DNA of 32,150 nt, taken from contig UQXC01000018.1 of the NCBI GenBank assembly GCA_900544995.1, positions 1 to 32,150 on the forward strand, read 5' to 3'. The notes beneath the pieces were generated by a model, which was not told the DNA's origin, made no database searches, and was given only the letters and a program-made list of their open reading frames with translations. This document shows, piece after piece, positions 7,773 to 14,874 of this stretch; position 1 is the first letter of the stretch, and each line of letters begins with the position of its first letter. The DNA is from an uncultured Collinsella sp. (GTDB lineage Bacteria; Actinomycetota; Coriobacteriia; Coriobacteriales; Coriobacteriaceae). A program made the position numbers and the translations under genes.

Positions 7773-9248
7773 GTGTTTGATTCCCTGAGCGATCGCCTCA
7801 ACGACACATTTGACCGCCTGCGTGGCAAGGGTAAGCTGACCGAGGCCGACATTACCTCGGCCATGCGCGACATTCGCATGGCGCTGCTAGAGGCCGACGT
7901 CAACTTCAAGGTCGTCAAGGAGTTCGTCGCCAAGACCAAGGAGCGCTGCATGACCGCCGAGGTCATGGAGTCACTGTCGCCGGCGCAAAACGTCGTCAAG
8001 ATCGTGCTCGACGAGCTCACCGAGATGCTCGGCTCCACCGAGAGCAAGCTCGTCTTTAGCAACCGCATTCCCAATGTCATCATGCTCGTGGGCCTGCAGG
8101 GCTCCGGTAAGACCACGGCGGCCGTAAAGCTGGCCTACCAGCTCAAGAAGCAGGGCCGCTCGCCGCTGCTCGCCGCGTGCGACGTCTACCGTCCCGCCGC
8201 TGCCGACCAGCTGGCCACGCTTGGCGGAGAGATCGGCGTGCCGGTCTTCCGTGGCGATGGCGAGCACCCGGTTGACATCGCCAAGGGCGCCATCCAGGAG
8301 GCCGTTGACCACCTGCGCGACGTGGTCATCGTCGATACCGCCGGTCGTTTGCAGATCGACGAGCAGATGATGCAGGAGGCCGTGGATATCAAGAAGGCCG
8401 TCAAGCCCGATCAGGTGCTGATGGTCGTCGATGCCATGACCGGCCAGGATATTGTCAACGTCGTCTCGACCTTCGCCGAGCGCACCGACTTTGACGGCGT
8501 GATCATCTCCAAGCTCGACGGCGACGCCCGTGGCGGCGGCGCGCTTTCCGTGCGCCAGGTGACCGGCAAGCCTATCAAGTTCGTGAGCATGGGCGAGAAA
8601 CCCGATTCGCTGGAGCCGTTCTATCCCGATCGTATGGCCAAGCGAATCTTGGGCATGGGCGATGTTGTCGGCATTATCGAGAAGGCCCAGGAGGCGGCCG
8701 ACGCCGAGCAGCTCGAGGCTGCCGAGCGCATGCTGCGCGAGGGCTTTACCATGAACGACATGCTCGACCAGATGAAAGCCGTCAAGAAGATGGGCGGTAT
8801 GAAGGGCATTCTGGGCATGCTCCCCGGTGGCCAACGTGCGCTCAACCAGATGGGCGGCAACCTGGACGAGGGCATCTTCGACAAGAACGAGGCCATCATC
8901 ATGTCGATGACTAAGGAGGAGCGCCTGCGTCCCTCCATCATCAACGGCCAGCGTCGCGCGCGAATCGCCAAGGGCGCCGGTGTGACCCCCACCGAGGTCA
9001 ATAGCCTTATGAAGCAGTGGGGCGAGATGAACAAGATGATGGGCCGCATGCGCTCGATGGCCAATCAGGCACAGGCTGGTGGCAAGAAGGGCAAAAAGGG
9101 AAAGAAGGGCAAGAGGATGCGCATGCCCAATATCCCTGGCCTGGACGCTATGGGTCTGGGCGGCATGGGCGGCCTGGGTACGGGCGGTCCCAAGTCCGAT
9201 ATGGAGCTGCTGCGCCAGATGGAAGCGCAGATGCGCAATAAGAAGTAA
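7773..9248 (+). CDS. ffh: Signal recognition particle protein Ffh (SRP54)
   Basis: Ffh binds 4.5S RNA and signal peptides and pairs with FtsY through its GTPase domain. The 491-residue protein has the N domain, G1 GLQGSGKT (107-114), DTAGRLQIDEQMM, SKLDGDARGGGALS, and a Met-rich M domain (GMKGILGMLPG, SIINGQRRARIAKGAG). The GTG start at 7773 has SD AAGGAG (7761-7766) six bases upstream. After the RNA-binding part there is a C-terminal extension of about 45 residues: a Lys-rich block GKKGKKGKKGKRMRM, a Gly/Met-rich stretch and QMEAQMRNKK. A perfect 16-bp hairpin follows the stop. It appears to be the last gene of the acpP-rnc-smc-ftsY-ffh operon. Confidence 0.96.
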   Translation: MFDSLSDRLNDTFDRLRGKGKLTEADITSAMRDIRMALLEADVNFKVVKEFVAKTKERCMTAEVMESLSPAQNVVKIVLDELTEMLGSTESKLVFSNRIPNVIMLVGLQGSGKTTAAVKLAYQLKKQGRSPLLAACDVYRPAAADQLATLGGEIGVPVFRGDGEHPVDIAKGAIQEAVDHLRDVVIVDTAGRLQIDEQMMQEAVDIKKAVKPDQVLMVVDAMTGQDIVNVVSTFAERTDFDGVIISKLDGDARGGGALSVRQVTGKPIKFVSMGEKPDSLEPFYPDRMAKRILGMGDVVGIIEKAQEAADAEQLEAAERMLREGFTMNDMLDQMKAVKKMGGMKGILGMLPGGQRALNQMGGNLDEGIFDKNEAIIMSMTKEERLRPSIINGQRRARIAKGAGVTPTEVNSLMKQWGEMNKMMGRMRSMANQAQAGGKKGKKGKKGKRMRMPNIPGLDAMGLGGMGGLGTGGPKSDMELLRQMEAQMRNKK

Positions 9249-9268
9249 CGACTGGTTGAGTCGTGTAT

Positions 9269-9308
9269 GGCGAAGGCCGCCTGGTTGGTACTCCAGGCGG
9301 CCTTCGCC
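9269..9308. terminator. Strong hairpin between convergent ffh and the DUF134-NifX gene
   Basis: GGCGAAGGCCGCCTGG (9269-9284) pairs perfectly with 9293-9308 across an 8-base loop. A second small hairpin (9248-9253 with 9259-9264) precedes it. The run after it on the plus strand is only TTGTGT, so termination relies on the very stable stem. It lies between two genes that point at each other and may stop both transcripts. Confidence 0.65.
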
Positions 9309-9360
9309 GTTGTGTGGCTTGCTGCGCGAATGGCACGTCTTGGCGCCAGAGCATTTGCCG

Positions 9361-10125
9361 CTAGTGGCAGCCACAGCCCTCGTGGCCCTCGTTCTCGTGA
9401 TGGCCGTGGCAACCGCAGGATCCGCCGTGCTCTTGGATGTGATCGTGGTCGTGGCCGTGGCAGTCACAGGTGGCCTCGCCGGTCTGTGCGAGCGTGCCGG
9501 CAATGAGTGCCTCGACGCAGGCGTCGCAGCTACCCTGGGCGCCTGCATAGACCGTGATGCCGGCCTGGGTAAGCGCGTTGATGGCGCCGCCGCCGATACC
9601 GCCGCAGATGAGCGTGTCAACGCCACCGTTGGCAAGCAGACCCGCCAATGCACCGTGACCAGTGCCGCCGGTGCCTACGACCTGCTCGTTGAGGACCTTG
9701 TCGTCCTGGATGTCGTAGATTTTGAACTGTTCGCTGCGGCCAAAGTGCATAAAGATGTTGCCGTTGTCGTACGTCGTTGCCACCCTCATGGTGCCGACCT
9801 CCTTTGCTGGCCATGCGGCCGTTGTCGTGGTGATGGGGGAGTACGCGATGTTGCCGCCTTCGATGACGATCGCCCGTCCATTGACCAGCGCGTTTGCCAC
9901 CTTGCGATGCGAGCGGCTGCAGATTGCCGCCACCGTGGCCCGGGCAATACCCATGCACTGGGCGACTTCCTCCTGATTGAGTCCTTCCAGGTCACATAGG
10001 CGTAGGACCTCGAGCTCGTCGACCGTCATGTCGATGGCGTCGCCGCTCGCCAGGCCATCGGGGGTAAAACCGCGATATTCTGGGATGATCCCGACGCGGC
10101 GCAGTTTTTCGCGTCTTCCTGCCAT
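9361..10125 (-). CDS. DUF134 HTH protein fused to a NifX-like domain and a Cys/His-rich tail
   Basis: Three parts are visible in 254 residues. Residues 1-90 are DUF134: a sigma-region-4-like HTH (DELEVLRLCDLEGLNQEEVA...IARATVAAICSRSHRKVANAL). Residues 113-215 match the NifB/NifX dinitrogenase-cofactor-binding fold (MRVATTYDNGNIFMHFGRSEQFKIYD, CGGIGGGAINAL), which in relatives binds iron-sulfur or iron-molybdenum clusters. Residues 219-254 form a tail with six Cys and ten His, likely metal-binding. The ATG at 10125 is chosen because SD AAGGAG (10131-10136) is five bases upstream; the in-frame GTG at 10131 overlaps that SD. A second SD, AAAGGAGG (9798-9805), lies eight bases before an internal ATG (9789, Met113). 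Two palindromes flank the promoter. I infer a metal- or cluster-responsive, probably autoregulated, transcription factor; no nitrogenase genes are nearby. Confidence 0.85.
   Translation of the reverse strand: MAGRREKLRRVGIIPEYRGFTPDGLASGDAIDMTVDELEVLRLCDLEGLNQEEVAQCMGIARATVAAICSRSHRKVANALVNGRAIVIEGGNIAYSPITTTTAAWPAKEVGTMRVATTYDNGNIFMHFGRSEQFKIYDIQDDKVLNEQVVGTGGTGHGALAGLLANGGVDTLICGGIGGGAINALTQAGITVYAGAQGSCDACVEALIAGTLAQTGEATCDCHGHDHDHIQEHGGSCGCHGHHENEGHEGCGCH
9787..9805 (-). promoter_or_regulatory. Internal SD and in-frame ATG inside the DUF134-NifX gene
   Basis: On the minus strand AAAGGAGG (9798-9805) is followed after eight bases by ATG (9787-9789), which is Met113 of the fusion and exactly the first residue of the NifX-like domain. 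Initiation here would yield a 142-residue NifX-plus-tail protein. It may also be a relic of two once separate genes. No experiment supports use of this site. Confidence 0.5.
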
Positions 10126-10139
10126 GCACACTCCTTATC

Positions 10140-10151
10140 TGACATATGTCA
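10140..10151. promoter_or_regulatory. Palindromic operator candidate, promoter-proximal copy
   Basis: TGACATATGTCA is a perfect 12-bp palindrome covering the predicted start of transcription of the DUF134-NifX gene and ending four bases before its SD. A near copy lies at 10193-10204, 53 bp away (start to start), about five helical turns. Likely an autoregulatory binding site. Confidence 0.55.
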
Positions 10152-10156
10152 ACAAT

Positions 10157-10184
10157 AGAATAGCGAACGTGCAGATTTGCGCAA
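10157..10184 (-). promoter_or_regulatory. Promoter of the DUF134-NifX gene
   Basis: On the minus strand, -35 TTGCGC (10179-10184) and -10 TATTCT (10157-10162) are separated by 16 bp, with a start expected near 10150. It sits exactly between the two palindromes, in an AT-richer patch. Confidence 0.5.
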
Positions 10185-10192
10185 TGAATTTC

Positions 10193-10204
10193 TGGCATAT
10201 GTCA
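10193..10204. promoter_or_regulatory. Palindromic operator candidate, promoter-distal copy
   Basis: TGGCATATGTCA differs from the 10140-10151 palindrome at one base. It lies just upstream of the -35 box of the DUF134-NifX gene and 47 bp before a TACAAT hexamer (10252-10257) that may serve thyA, so a regulator here could affect both divergent genes. Confidence 0.5.
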
Positions 10205-10291
10205 GAAAATAAGGGCTTATGTTTGGGCTGTGGGGCCGCGTGCGCCTGGGCTACAATGAATCTCGCTTGTAGGCGACTGACAGGAGGGTCA

Positions 10292-11140
10292 ATGAGCAAA
10301 GCTGATCAACAGTTTGTATCCATGTGCCGCGATATTCTGGACCATGGCACCACCACCGAGGGTCAAAAGGTCCGTCCGGTGTGGGAGGATGGCACCCCTG
10401 CCTATACCATTAAAAACTTTGGCGTTACGGCACGCTACGACCTGCGCGAGGAGTTCCCCGCGCTTACGCTGCGTCGTACGGCGCTTAAGTCTGCCATGGA
10501 TGAGATCTTGTGGATCTATCAAAAGAAGTCCAATAACGTGCATGACCTCAACAGCCATATCTGGGATGAGTGGGCCGACGAGACCGGCTCTATCGGCAAG
10601 GCCTACGGCTATCAGATTGGCCAGAAGAGCCATTACGCCGAGGGCGATTTCGATCAGATGGACCGTGTGCTGTACGACCTTAAGCATACGCCGTACAGCC
10701 GCCGCATCATGACCAACACGTACGTGTTTAGCGACCTGTCCGAGATGCACCTGTATCCGTGCGCCTACAGCGTGACCTATAACGTCACGCAGCGCCCGCA
10801 GGACGACAAGCCCACGCTCAACATGATTCTCAACCAGCGCAGCCAGGACATTTTGGCCGCGAACAACTGGAACGTGTGCCAGTACGCCATCTTGCTGATG
10901 ATGGTCGCGCAGTCGGTCGATATGATTCCCGGTGAGCTGCTGCATGTGATTGCCGATGCCCACATTTACGACCGTCATGTCGATATCGTCCGCGAGCTTA
11001 TCGAGCGTCCGCAGTTTGCGGCGCCCAAGGTAACGCTTAACCCCGACGTGCACGATTTCTATGCGTTTACGACCGACGACCTGATTGTGGAGGGCTACGA
11101 ACATGGTCCGCAGGTCAAGAATATTCCCATTGCGGTGTAG
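10292..11140 (+). CDS. thyA: Thymidylate synthase
   Basis: ThyA methylates dUMP to dTMP using 5,10-methylenetetrahydrofolate. The 282-residue protein belongs to the branch seen in Firmicutes (MSKADQQFVSMCRDILDHG, STEGQKVR-like start, NNVHDLNSHIWDEWAD), with the catalytic Cys157 in LYPCAYSVTYNV, then LNQRSQDILAANNWNVCQYA, HVIADAHIYDRH and a C-terminal NIPIAV. In the better-known E. coli branch the active-site motif is PCHxxxQF; here it is PCAYSVTY. AGGAGG (10282-10287) sets the ATG at 10292. folA begins 9 bp after the stop, so the enzyme that makes dihydrofolate is co-expressed with the one that recycles it. Confidence 0.95.
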   Translation: MSKADQQFVSMCRDILDHGTTTEGQKVRPVWEDGTPAYTIKNFGVTARYDLREEFPALTLRRTALKSAMDEILWIYQKKSNNVHDLNSHIWDEWADETGSIGKAYGYQIGQKSHYAEGDFDQMDRVLYDLKHTPYSRRIMTNTYVFSDLSEMHLYPCAYSVTYNVTQRPQDDKPTLNMILNQRSQDILAANNWNVCQYAILLMMVAQSVDMIPGELLHVIADAHIYDRHVDIVRELIERPQFAAPKVTLNPDVHDFYAFTTDDLIVEGYEHGPQVKNIPIAV

Positions 11141-11149
11141 GTGGTGCTT

Positions 11150-11668
11150 ATGACGTGTAAGCTATCTGCCATCGTCGCCGTGTGTGATGATTGGGGCATT
11201 GGGTGCGAGGGCGACATGGTGGTGTCCAATCGTGCCGATATGCGTCATTTTGTGGCGTGCACCAAGGGTTGCCCGGTCATTATGGGGCGCAAGACGCTGC
11301 TGAGTTTTCCCGGCGGGCGTCCGCTCAAGAACCGCCGCAATATCGTGCTCACCCGCGACGAGGATTTTGTGGTCGAGGGCGTCGACGTGGTGCATAGCAT
11401 CGACGAGGCTCTCGCCGCGGTTGCCGAAGAGCCCGTTGCCTGGGTGATTGGCGGTGGCGATGTCTATCGGCAATTTTTGCCGTACTGCGTCGAGGCCGAG
11501 GTCACGCATAACCATTGCACCCATGCCGTGGACACGTACTTTCCTGACTTGGACGCTGATCCTGCGTGGGAAGTTGCGCGGCGCGAAGGGGTTGCCACGA
11601 TTGCCTCGGGCGAGGGCGATGAGGGCGTCGATTATGAGTTCGTGACGTATCGTCGCGTTGAGGCGTAA
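11150..11668 (+). CDS. folA: Dihydrofolate reductase
   Basis: DHFR regenerates tetrahydrofolate from the dihydrofolate made by ThyA. The 172-residue product shows LSAIVAVCDDWGIG at the N-terminus, Asp30 in NRADMRHF (active-site acid), VIMGRKTLLSFPGGRPLKNRRNIVLTR (NADPH and folate contacts) and WVIGGGDVYRQFLP. The usual PW before the active-site helix is replaced by VV, a mild divergence. ATG 11150 is preceded by AGGTGG (11139-11144) that overlaps the thyA stop; two GTG codons at 11141 and 11144 are in frame but sit on that SD. It is coupled to thyA in a two-gene folate/dTMP operon. Confidence 0.93.
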   Translation: MTCKLSAIVAVCDDWGIGCEGDMVVSNRADMRHFVACTKGCPVIMGRKTLLSFPGGRPLKNRRNIVLTRDEDFVVEGVDVVHSIDEALAAVAEEPVAWVIGGGDVYRQFLPYCVEAEVTHNHCTHAVDTYFPDLDADPAWEVARREGVATIASGEGDEGVDYEFVTYRRVEA

Positions 11669-11710
11669 ATCGCCTAGCGTGAACGGTATCATCGGGTTAT
11701 TTGAATGCAT

Positions 11711-11733
11711 GGGGCGGCGCTTGGCGTCGCCTC
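11711..11733 (+). terminator. Hairpin after folA, weak terminator
   Basis: GGGGCGGCGC (11711-11720) pairs with GCGTCGCCTC (11724-11733), two pairs being G-T, around a 3-base loop; only GTTTGG follows. It may end the thyA-folA transcript. Confidence 0.4.
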
Positions 11734-11777
11734 GTTTGGTATAGATGTGCTGTAAAGAAGGGTGCGGGCTGGCTGCC

Positions 11778-12692
11778 ATGACTGATGCCGTTGAGGTTCT
11801 GCGAATTGATTCGCTCGAGGACGAGCGGCTCGATGCCTACGTGCGACTGACCGAGCGCGAGCTGCGCTGCGTGCTGGAGCCGCAAAAGGGCATCTTTATC
11901 GCCGAGAGTGCCAAGGTTATCGAGCGCGCGGTGCGTGCCGGTTACCAGCCGGTGAGCTTTCTTTTGGGTGAGCGCTGGCTCGATCAGATGATGCCGCTGT
12001 TTGAGCGCCTGGTTGTGCGCGAGGGCGCCGGCCCGGTTCCTGTGTTCGTGGCCTCCATGGAGCTCATGGAGCAGTTGACGGGCTTCAATGTGACGCGCGG
12101 TGCGCTCGCGGCGTTCCGTCGCCCCCGACAGATTCCGGTTGATGAGTTCTTGGGCGGCGTCGTCGAGACGGCGGGTGAGCGACCGGTGCGCGTATGCGTG
12201 CTCGAGGGTATTGTCGACCACACGAACGTGGGCGCGATTTTCCGCTCGGCCGCCGCACTCAATGTCGACGGCATTCTGGTGAGCCCTACTTGCTGTGACC
12301 CGCTGTACCGTCGCTCGGCCCGCGTGAGCATGGGAACCGTGTTTCAGGTGCCGTGGACGCGTATTGGCAGTGAGGCGCGCGTGTGGCCGCATGACGGGTT
12401 GACGGCGCTGCACGATGCCGGTTTTTCGTGTGCCGCCATGGCGCTGACGGACGATTCGGTGTCGCTGGACGATCCCGCGCTACAGGAGATTGACCGCCTG
12501 GCAATCTTTATGGGCACCGAGGGTGCCGGCCTGGGCGCCAAGACCATCTCGGGCTGTGACCGGGCTGTGCGCATTCCGATGGCGCACGGGGTCGATTCGC
12601 TCAACGTGGCCGCGGCGAGTGCCGTCGCCTTTTGGCAGCTGTGCCCGCACGTGAGCAATGAGTATCACTACCAGCCGGGTTTGTATCACTAG
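11778..12692 (+). CDS. SpoU/TrmH-family RNA 2'-O-methyltransferase
   Basis: The C-terminal half holds the three SPOUT knot motifs: DHTNVGAIFRSA (motif 1, Asn150), FMGTEGAGL (motif 2) and IPMAHGVDSLNVAAASAVA (motif 3), which bind S-adenosylmethionine. The N-terminal ~110 residues look like the substrate-binding domain of rRNA methyltransferases such as RlmB/TsnR. The exact target nucleotide (rRNA or tRNA) cannot be assigned. Start choice is uncertain: ATG 11778 opens MTDAVEVLRIDSLEDERLDAY but has only a distant GAAGG; an in-frame ATG at 11745 would add eleven Cys-rich residues without an SD. The length of 304 residues from 11778 is typical. The gene stands 109 bp after folA with a hairpin between them. 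Confidence 0.85.
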   Translation: MTDAVEVLRIDSLEDERLDAYVRLTERELRCVLEPQKGIFIAESAKVIERAVRAGYQPVSFLLGERWLDQMMPLFERLVVREGAGPVPVFVASMELMEQLTGFNVTRGALAAFRRPRQIPVDEFLGGVVETAGERPVRVCVLEGIVDHTNVGAIFRSAAALNVDGILVSPTCCDPLYRRSARVSMGTVFQVPWTRIGSEARVWPHDGLTALHDAGFSCAAMALTDDSVSLDDPALQEIDRLAIFMGTEGAGLGAKTISGCDRAVRIPMAHGVDSLNVAAASAVAFWQLCPHVSNEYHYQPGLYH

Positions 12693-12817
12693 GCAGATAT
12701 TTCGCACCGCGCTCTAATTCGGGGTGTTTCGGTCGCCGCCAGTCGGTGCTAAGCTGGTTTTGGGTTTGGTTTTAAATTGCTGTTTTGTTGTTTGACGTAT
12801 GCGTGTGGGGAGGGCGT

Positions 12818-14167
12818 GTGGCTAAGAAATCTACGGCTATCGATGTAACGCAGGGTGTTATTTGGCAGCAGCTGCTTTCGCTGTGCGTTCCCATCTTTTT
12901 TAGTTCGTTTTTTCAGCAGGCCTACACGCTTATCGGTACCTATATTGTCGGTCAGTTTGGCGGCAAGCTCGCGCTGGGCGGCATTCAAGCCACGATGGTC
13001 CTCACCGAGCTCTGCATTGGCTTTTGCGTTGGCGTTGGCGCTGGTTGTGCCGTTATCACGGGTCAGTTTTTTGGCCAGCACGATGATGAGCGTCTGAGCC
13101 GTTCGGTCCATACGGCCATGACGCTTGCGCTGGTGGGCGGTATCGTTTTCTCGATTCTTGGCATAGTGTTCGTTGAGCCCATGCTGGTGCTTATGAACAC
13201 GCCGCATGAACTATTGGCCGAGGGCGTGGCCTATGCTCGCTGTTATTTTGCCGCGATGGTTGCGGCACTGCTGCTTAATATGGGAACCGCACTGCTGCGT
13301 GCCGTGGGCGACACACGCGGGCCCGCCGTGATCATTGCCTCTGGCTGCCTGGTTAACGTGGTGCTGGATATCATCTTTGTCGCTGTGTTGCATATGGAGG
13401 CGCTGGGCTGTGGCATCGCAGTGGCGCTGACCATTTGCTCCAATGCAACGATGATCGTGTTGCGCATGATGCGCGCTCCGGGTGCATGGCGTCTTTCGCT
13501 GTCTAGGCTCGGCATCGATCGCGGTATTTGCAAGAGTATGATCTCGTGTGGTCTGCCACTCGGTTTTCAATCGGCTGCCTATTCGATCTCGAACGTGTTG
13601 ATCCAGGTGTCGGTTAATTCGTTTGGCGCCGATGTCACGACTGCTTGGGGTCTATCTGGGCGCCTGGATGGCATTATCTGGATGGTTACCGAGGCGCTCG
13701 GCGTGTCGATCACCACGTTCTCGGCACAGAACTTTGGCGCGCGCAACTACGAGCGCATGCGCAAGGGCTACCATACGTCGCTCGTGCTGTCGTTTATGCT
13801 CATTGGTGGCCTGTCTGCCGTGCTGCTGGTGTTCTCGGGTCCGTTGTCGCGTCTGTTTGTCGACGATGCTTCGATTTCGGCGTACACCACGACGATTCTT
13901 CATTTCATCGCGCCGTTCTACGCGATCTTCTCGATTATCGAGAACGCGTCGGGCTCCATTCGCGGCGCCGGCGTGAGTCTGCAGCCTATGATGCTCACCA
14001 TCTTTGGCACCGTTGTCTTGAGGGTGATCTGGGTGTTTGCGATCATGCCGTTCGATCCGTCGCTTGAGCACCTGCTGCTGGTTTACCCCGTAACCTGGCT
14101 CATCACCGCCACGATGTTCACCATCTACCACCACAGCGGCAACTGGCTAGGCCGCGCCACCGCCTAG
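12818..14167 (+). CDS. MATE-family multidrug/metabolite efflux transporter
   Basis: The 449-residue membrane protein has about twelve hydrophobic segments in two halves typical of MATE (NorM/DinF-like) cation-coupled antiporters: N-terminal IWQQLLSLCVPIFFSSFFQQAY, IVGQFGGKLALGGIQAT, GCAVITGQFFGQHDDE, and the second-half counterpart ISCGLPLGFQSAAYSISN and TTFSAQNFGARNYERMRKG. Substrate is unknown. The GTG at 12818 is chosen because GGGGAGGG (12807-12814) is just upstream; an in-frame TTG at 12785 would add eleven residues without an SD. It is convergent with the corrinoid adenosyltransferase gene and stands alone; the 125 bp before it are T-rich with no clear promoter. Confidence 0.9.
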   Translation: MAKKSTAIDVTQGVIWQQLLSLCVPIFFSSFFQQAYTLIGTYIVGQFGGKLALGGIQATMVLTELCIGFCVGVGAGCAVITGQFFGQHDDERLSRSVHTAMTLALVGGIVFSILGIVFVEPMLVLMNTPHELLAEGVAYARCYFAAMVAALLLNMGTALLRAVGDTRGPAVIIASGCLVNVVLDIIFVAVLHMEALGCGIAVALTICSNATMIVLRMMRAPGAWRLSLSRLGIDRGICKSMISCGLPLGFQSAAYSISNVLIQVSVNSFGADVTTAWGLSGRLDGIIWMVTEALGVSITTFSAQNFGARNYERMRKGYHTSLVLSFMLIGGLSAVLLVFSGPLSRLFVDDASISAYTTTILHFIAPFYAIFSIIENASGSIRGAGVSLQPMMLTIFGTVVLRVIWVFAIMPFDPSLEHLLLVYPVTWLITATMFTIYHHSGNWLGRATA

Positions 14168-14190
14168 CTCATCCGTCGGGTACCCCTGAT

Positions 14191-14259
14191 AAGTTGCGGT
14201 GAAATAGTTCCTGAAAAGCCCTTGCGGACCGTCAAACAAGTACTATTCCACCGCAACTT
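14191..14259. repeat. Imperfect inverted repeat between convergent genes
   Basis: Left arm AAGTTGCGGTGAAATAGT (14191-14208) and right arm ACTATTCCACCGCAACTT (14242-14259) are reverse complements at 17 of 18 positions, separated by 33 bases. No T run follows on either strand, so it is unlike a classic terminator. It could be an interspersed palindromic repeat or a structured 3' end shared by the two flanking genes. Confidence 0.65.
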
Positions 14260-14296
14260 CCTTATGAGCTGTAGGTGTTGGCGGAAAACGAATCAA

Positions 14297-14782
14297 TTAG
14301 TATTTGATGCCTTGGCGGGCTAGGAGGCCTTCGTCGAAGTAGTGTTTGATGGGACGCATTTCGGTGACCAGGTCGGCGAGGTCCGCGAGGGGCAGCAGGT
14401 CGCGGCCGGTCAGTATGAGCTCTGTGGTGTCGGGTTTCATCGCAATCAGTTCCTCGACATCCTCGCGCGTCACGAAGCCGCGGCGCATGGCCTCGCCGAG
14501 TTCGTCCAAAATCAGAACGTCGACCTGTGATATCTGCTCGCGTGCGAGCTCCATGATCTGTTCGGCGCAAGCCTCGGGCGTGTCGCGGTCGGCCTGTACA
14601 ATTCGCAGCCCTAGGCGTGGCGCGGCATCGTGTTCGGCGCAGTACAGCTTCTTGGCAAACTGCAGCATGAGTACGTCGAGCCCATAACCTGTGGCGCGCA
14701 AAGCTAGCCCCAAGGCGGCCGTGGTTTTGCCCTTGCCGTCGCCCGTGTAAATCTGAACCTTGCCGACTTCCAGTGATGCCAT
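14297..14782 (-). CDS. cobO: Corrinoid adenosyltransferase, CobO/BtuR family
   Basis: The enzyme transfers the adenosyl group of ATP to reduced cob(I)alamin, giving the B12 cofactor form. The 161-residue product has the family's P-loop near the N-terminus (IYTGDGKGKTTAALGLALRA, GDGKGKTT 14-21), VLMLQFAKK, VDVLILDELGEAMRRG and LILTGRDLL. It is shorter than E. coli BtuR (about 196 residues), as is common in the cobO branch. SD AAAGGA lies five bases before the ATG. No other cobalamin genes are present, so it probably serves salvage of B12 or its precursors. The gene is divergent from ftsH. Confidence 0.92.
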   Translation of the reverse strand: MASLEVGKVQIYTGDGKGKTTAALGLALRATGYGLDVLMLQFAKKLYCAEHDAAPRLGLRIVQADRDTPEACAEQIMELAREQISQVDVLILDELGEAMRRGFVTREDVEELIAMKPDTTELILTGRDLLPLADLADLVTEMRPIKHYFDEGLLARQGIKY

Positions 14783-14874
14783 CTCTGTCCTTTCGTGCCC
14801 GGCGTCGGTTTATCGCCGTCTGGGTTGGGTATTCTAGATAGCATTATCAACCCCAGTAGATGGAGTTTAAGCAG

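Noticed and set aside
9361..9470. Plus-strand repeat-like GGCCGTGGC/GGTCGTGG sequence opposite the His/Cys tail
   Set aside because: It is explained by the alternating His, Cys and Gly codons of the minus-strand gene and is not a separate repeat array.
9079..9999. 306-codon plus-strand frame running from ffh through the DUF134-NifX gene
   Set aside because: It overlaps the ffh end, the terminator hairpin and a well-supported minus-strand gene; composition is that of an antisense shadow.
11745..11777. Earlier ATG of the TrmH-family gene encoding a Cys-rich leader
   Set aside because: No SD precedes it and it overlaps a possible promoter; family alignment by eye starts after it. The choice is not certain.
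12693..12817. Possible promoter or small gene before the MATE gene
   Set aside because: Only T-rich sequence and a poor TAAGCT hexamer; no ORF with an SD and no stable hairpin.
14178..14183. GGGTAC hexamer as a second sigma-B-type promoter
   Set aside because: No GNNT at 14-16 bases upstream, and it points into the 3' end of a convergent gene.
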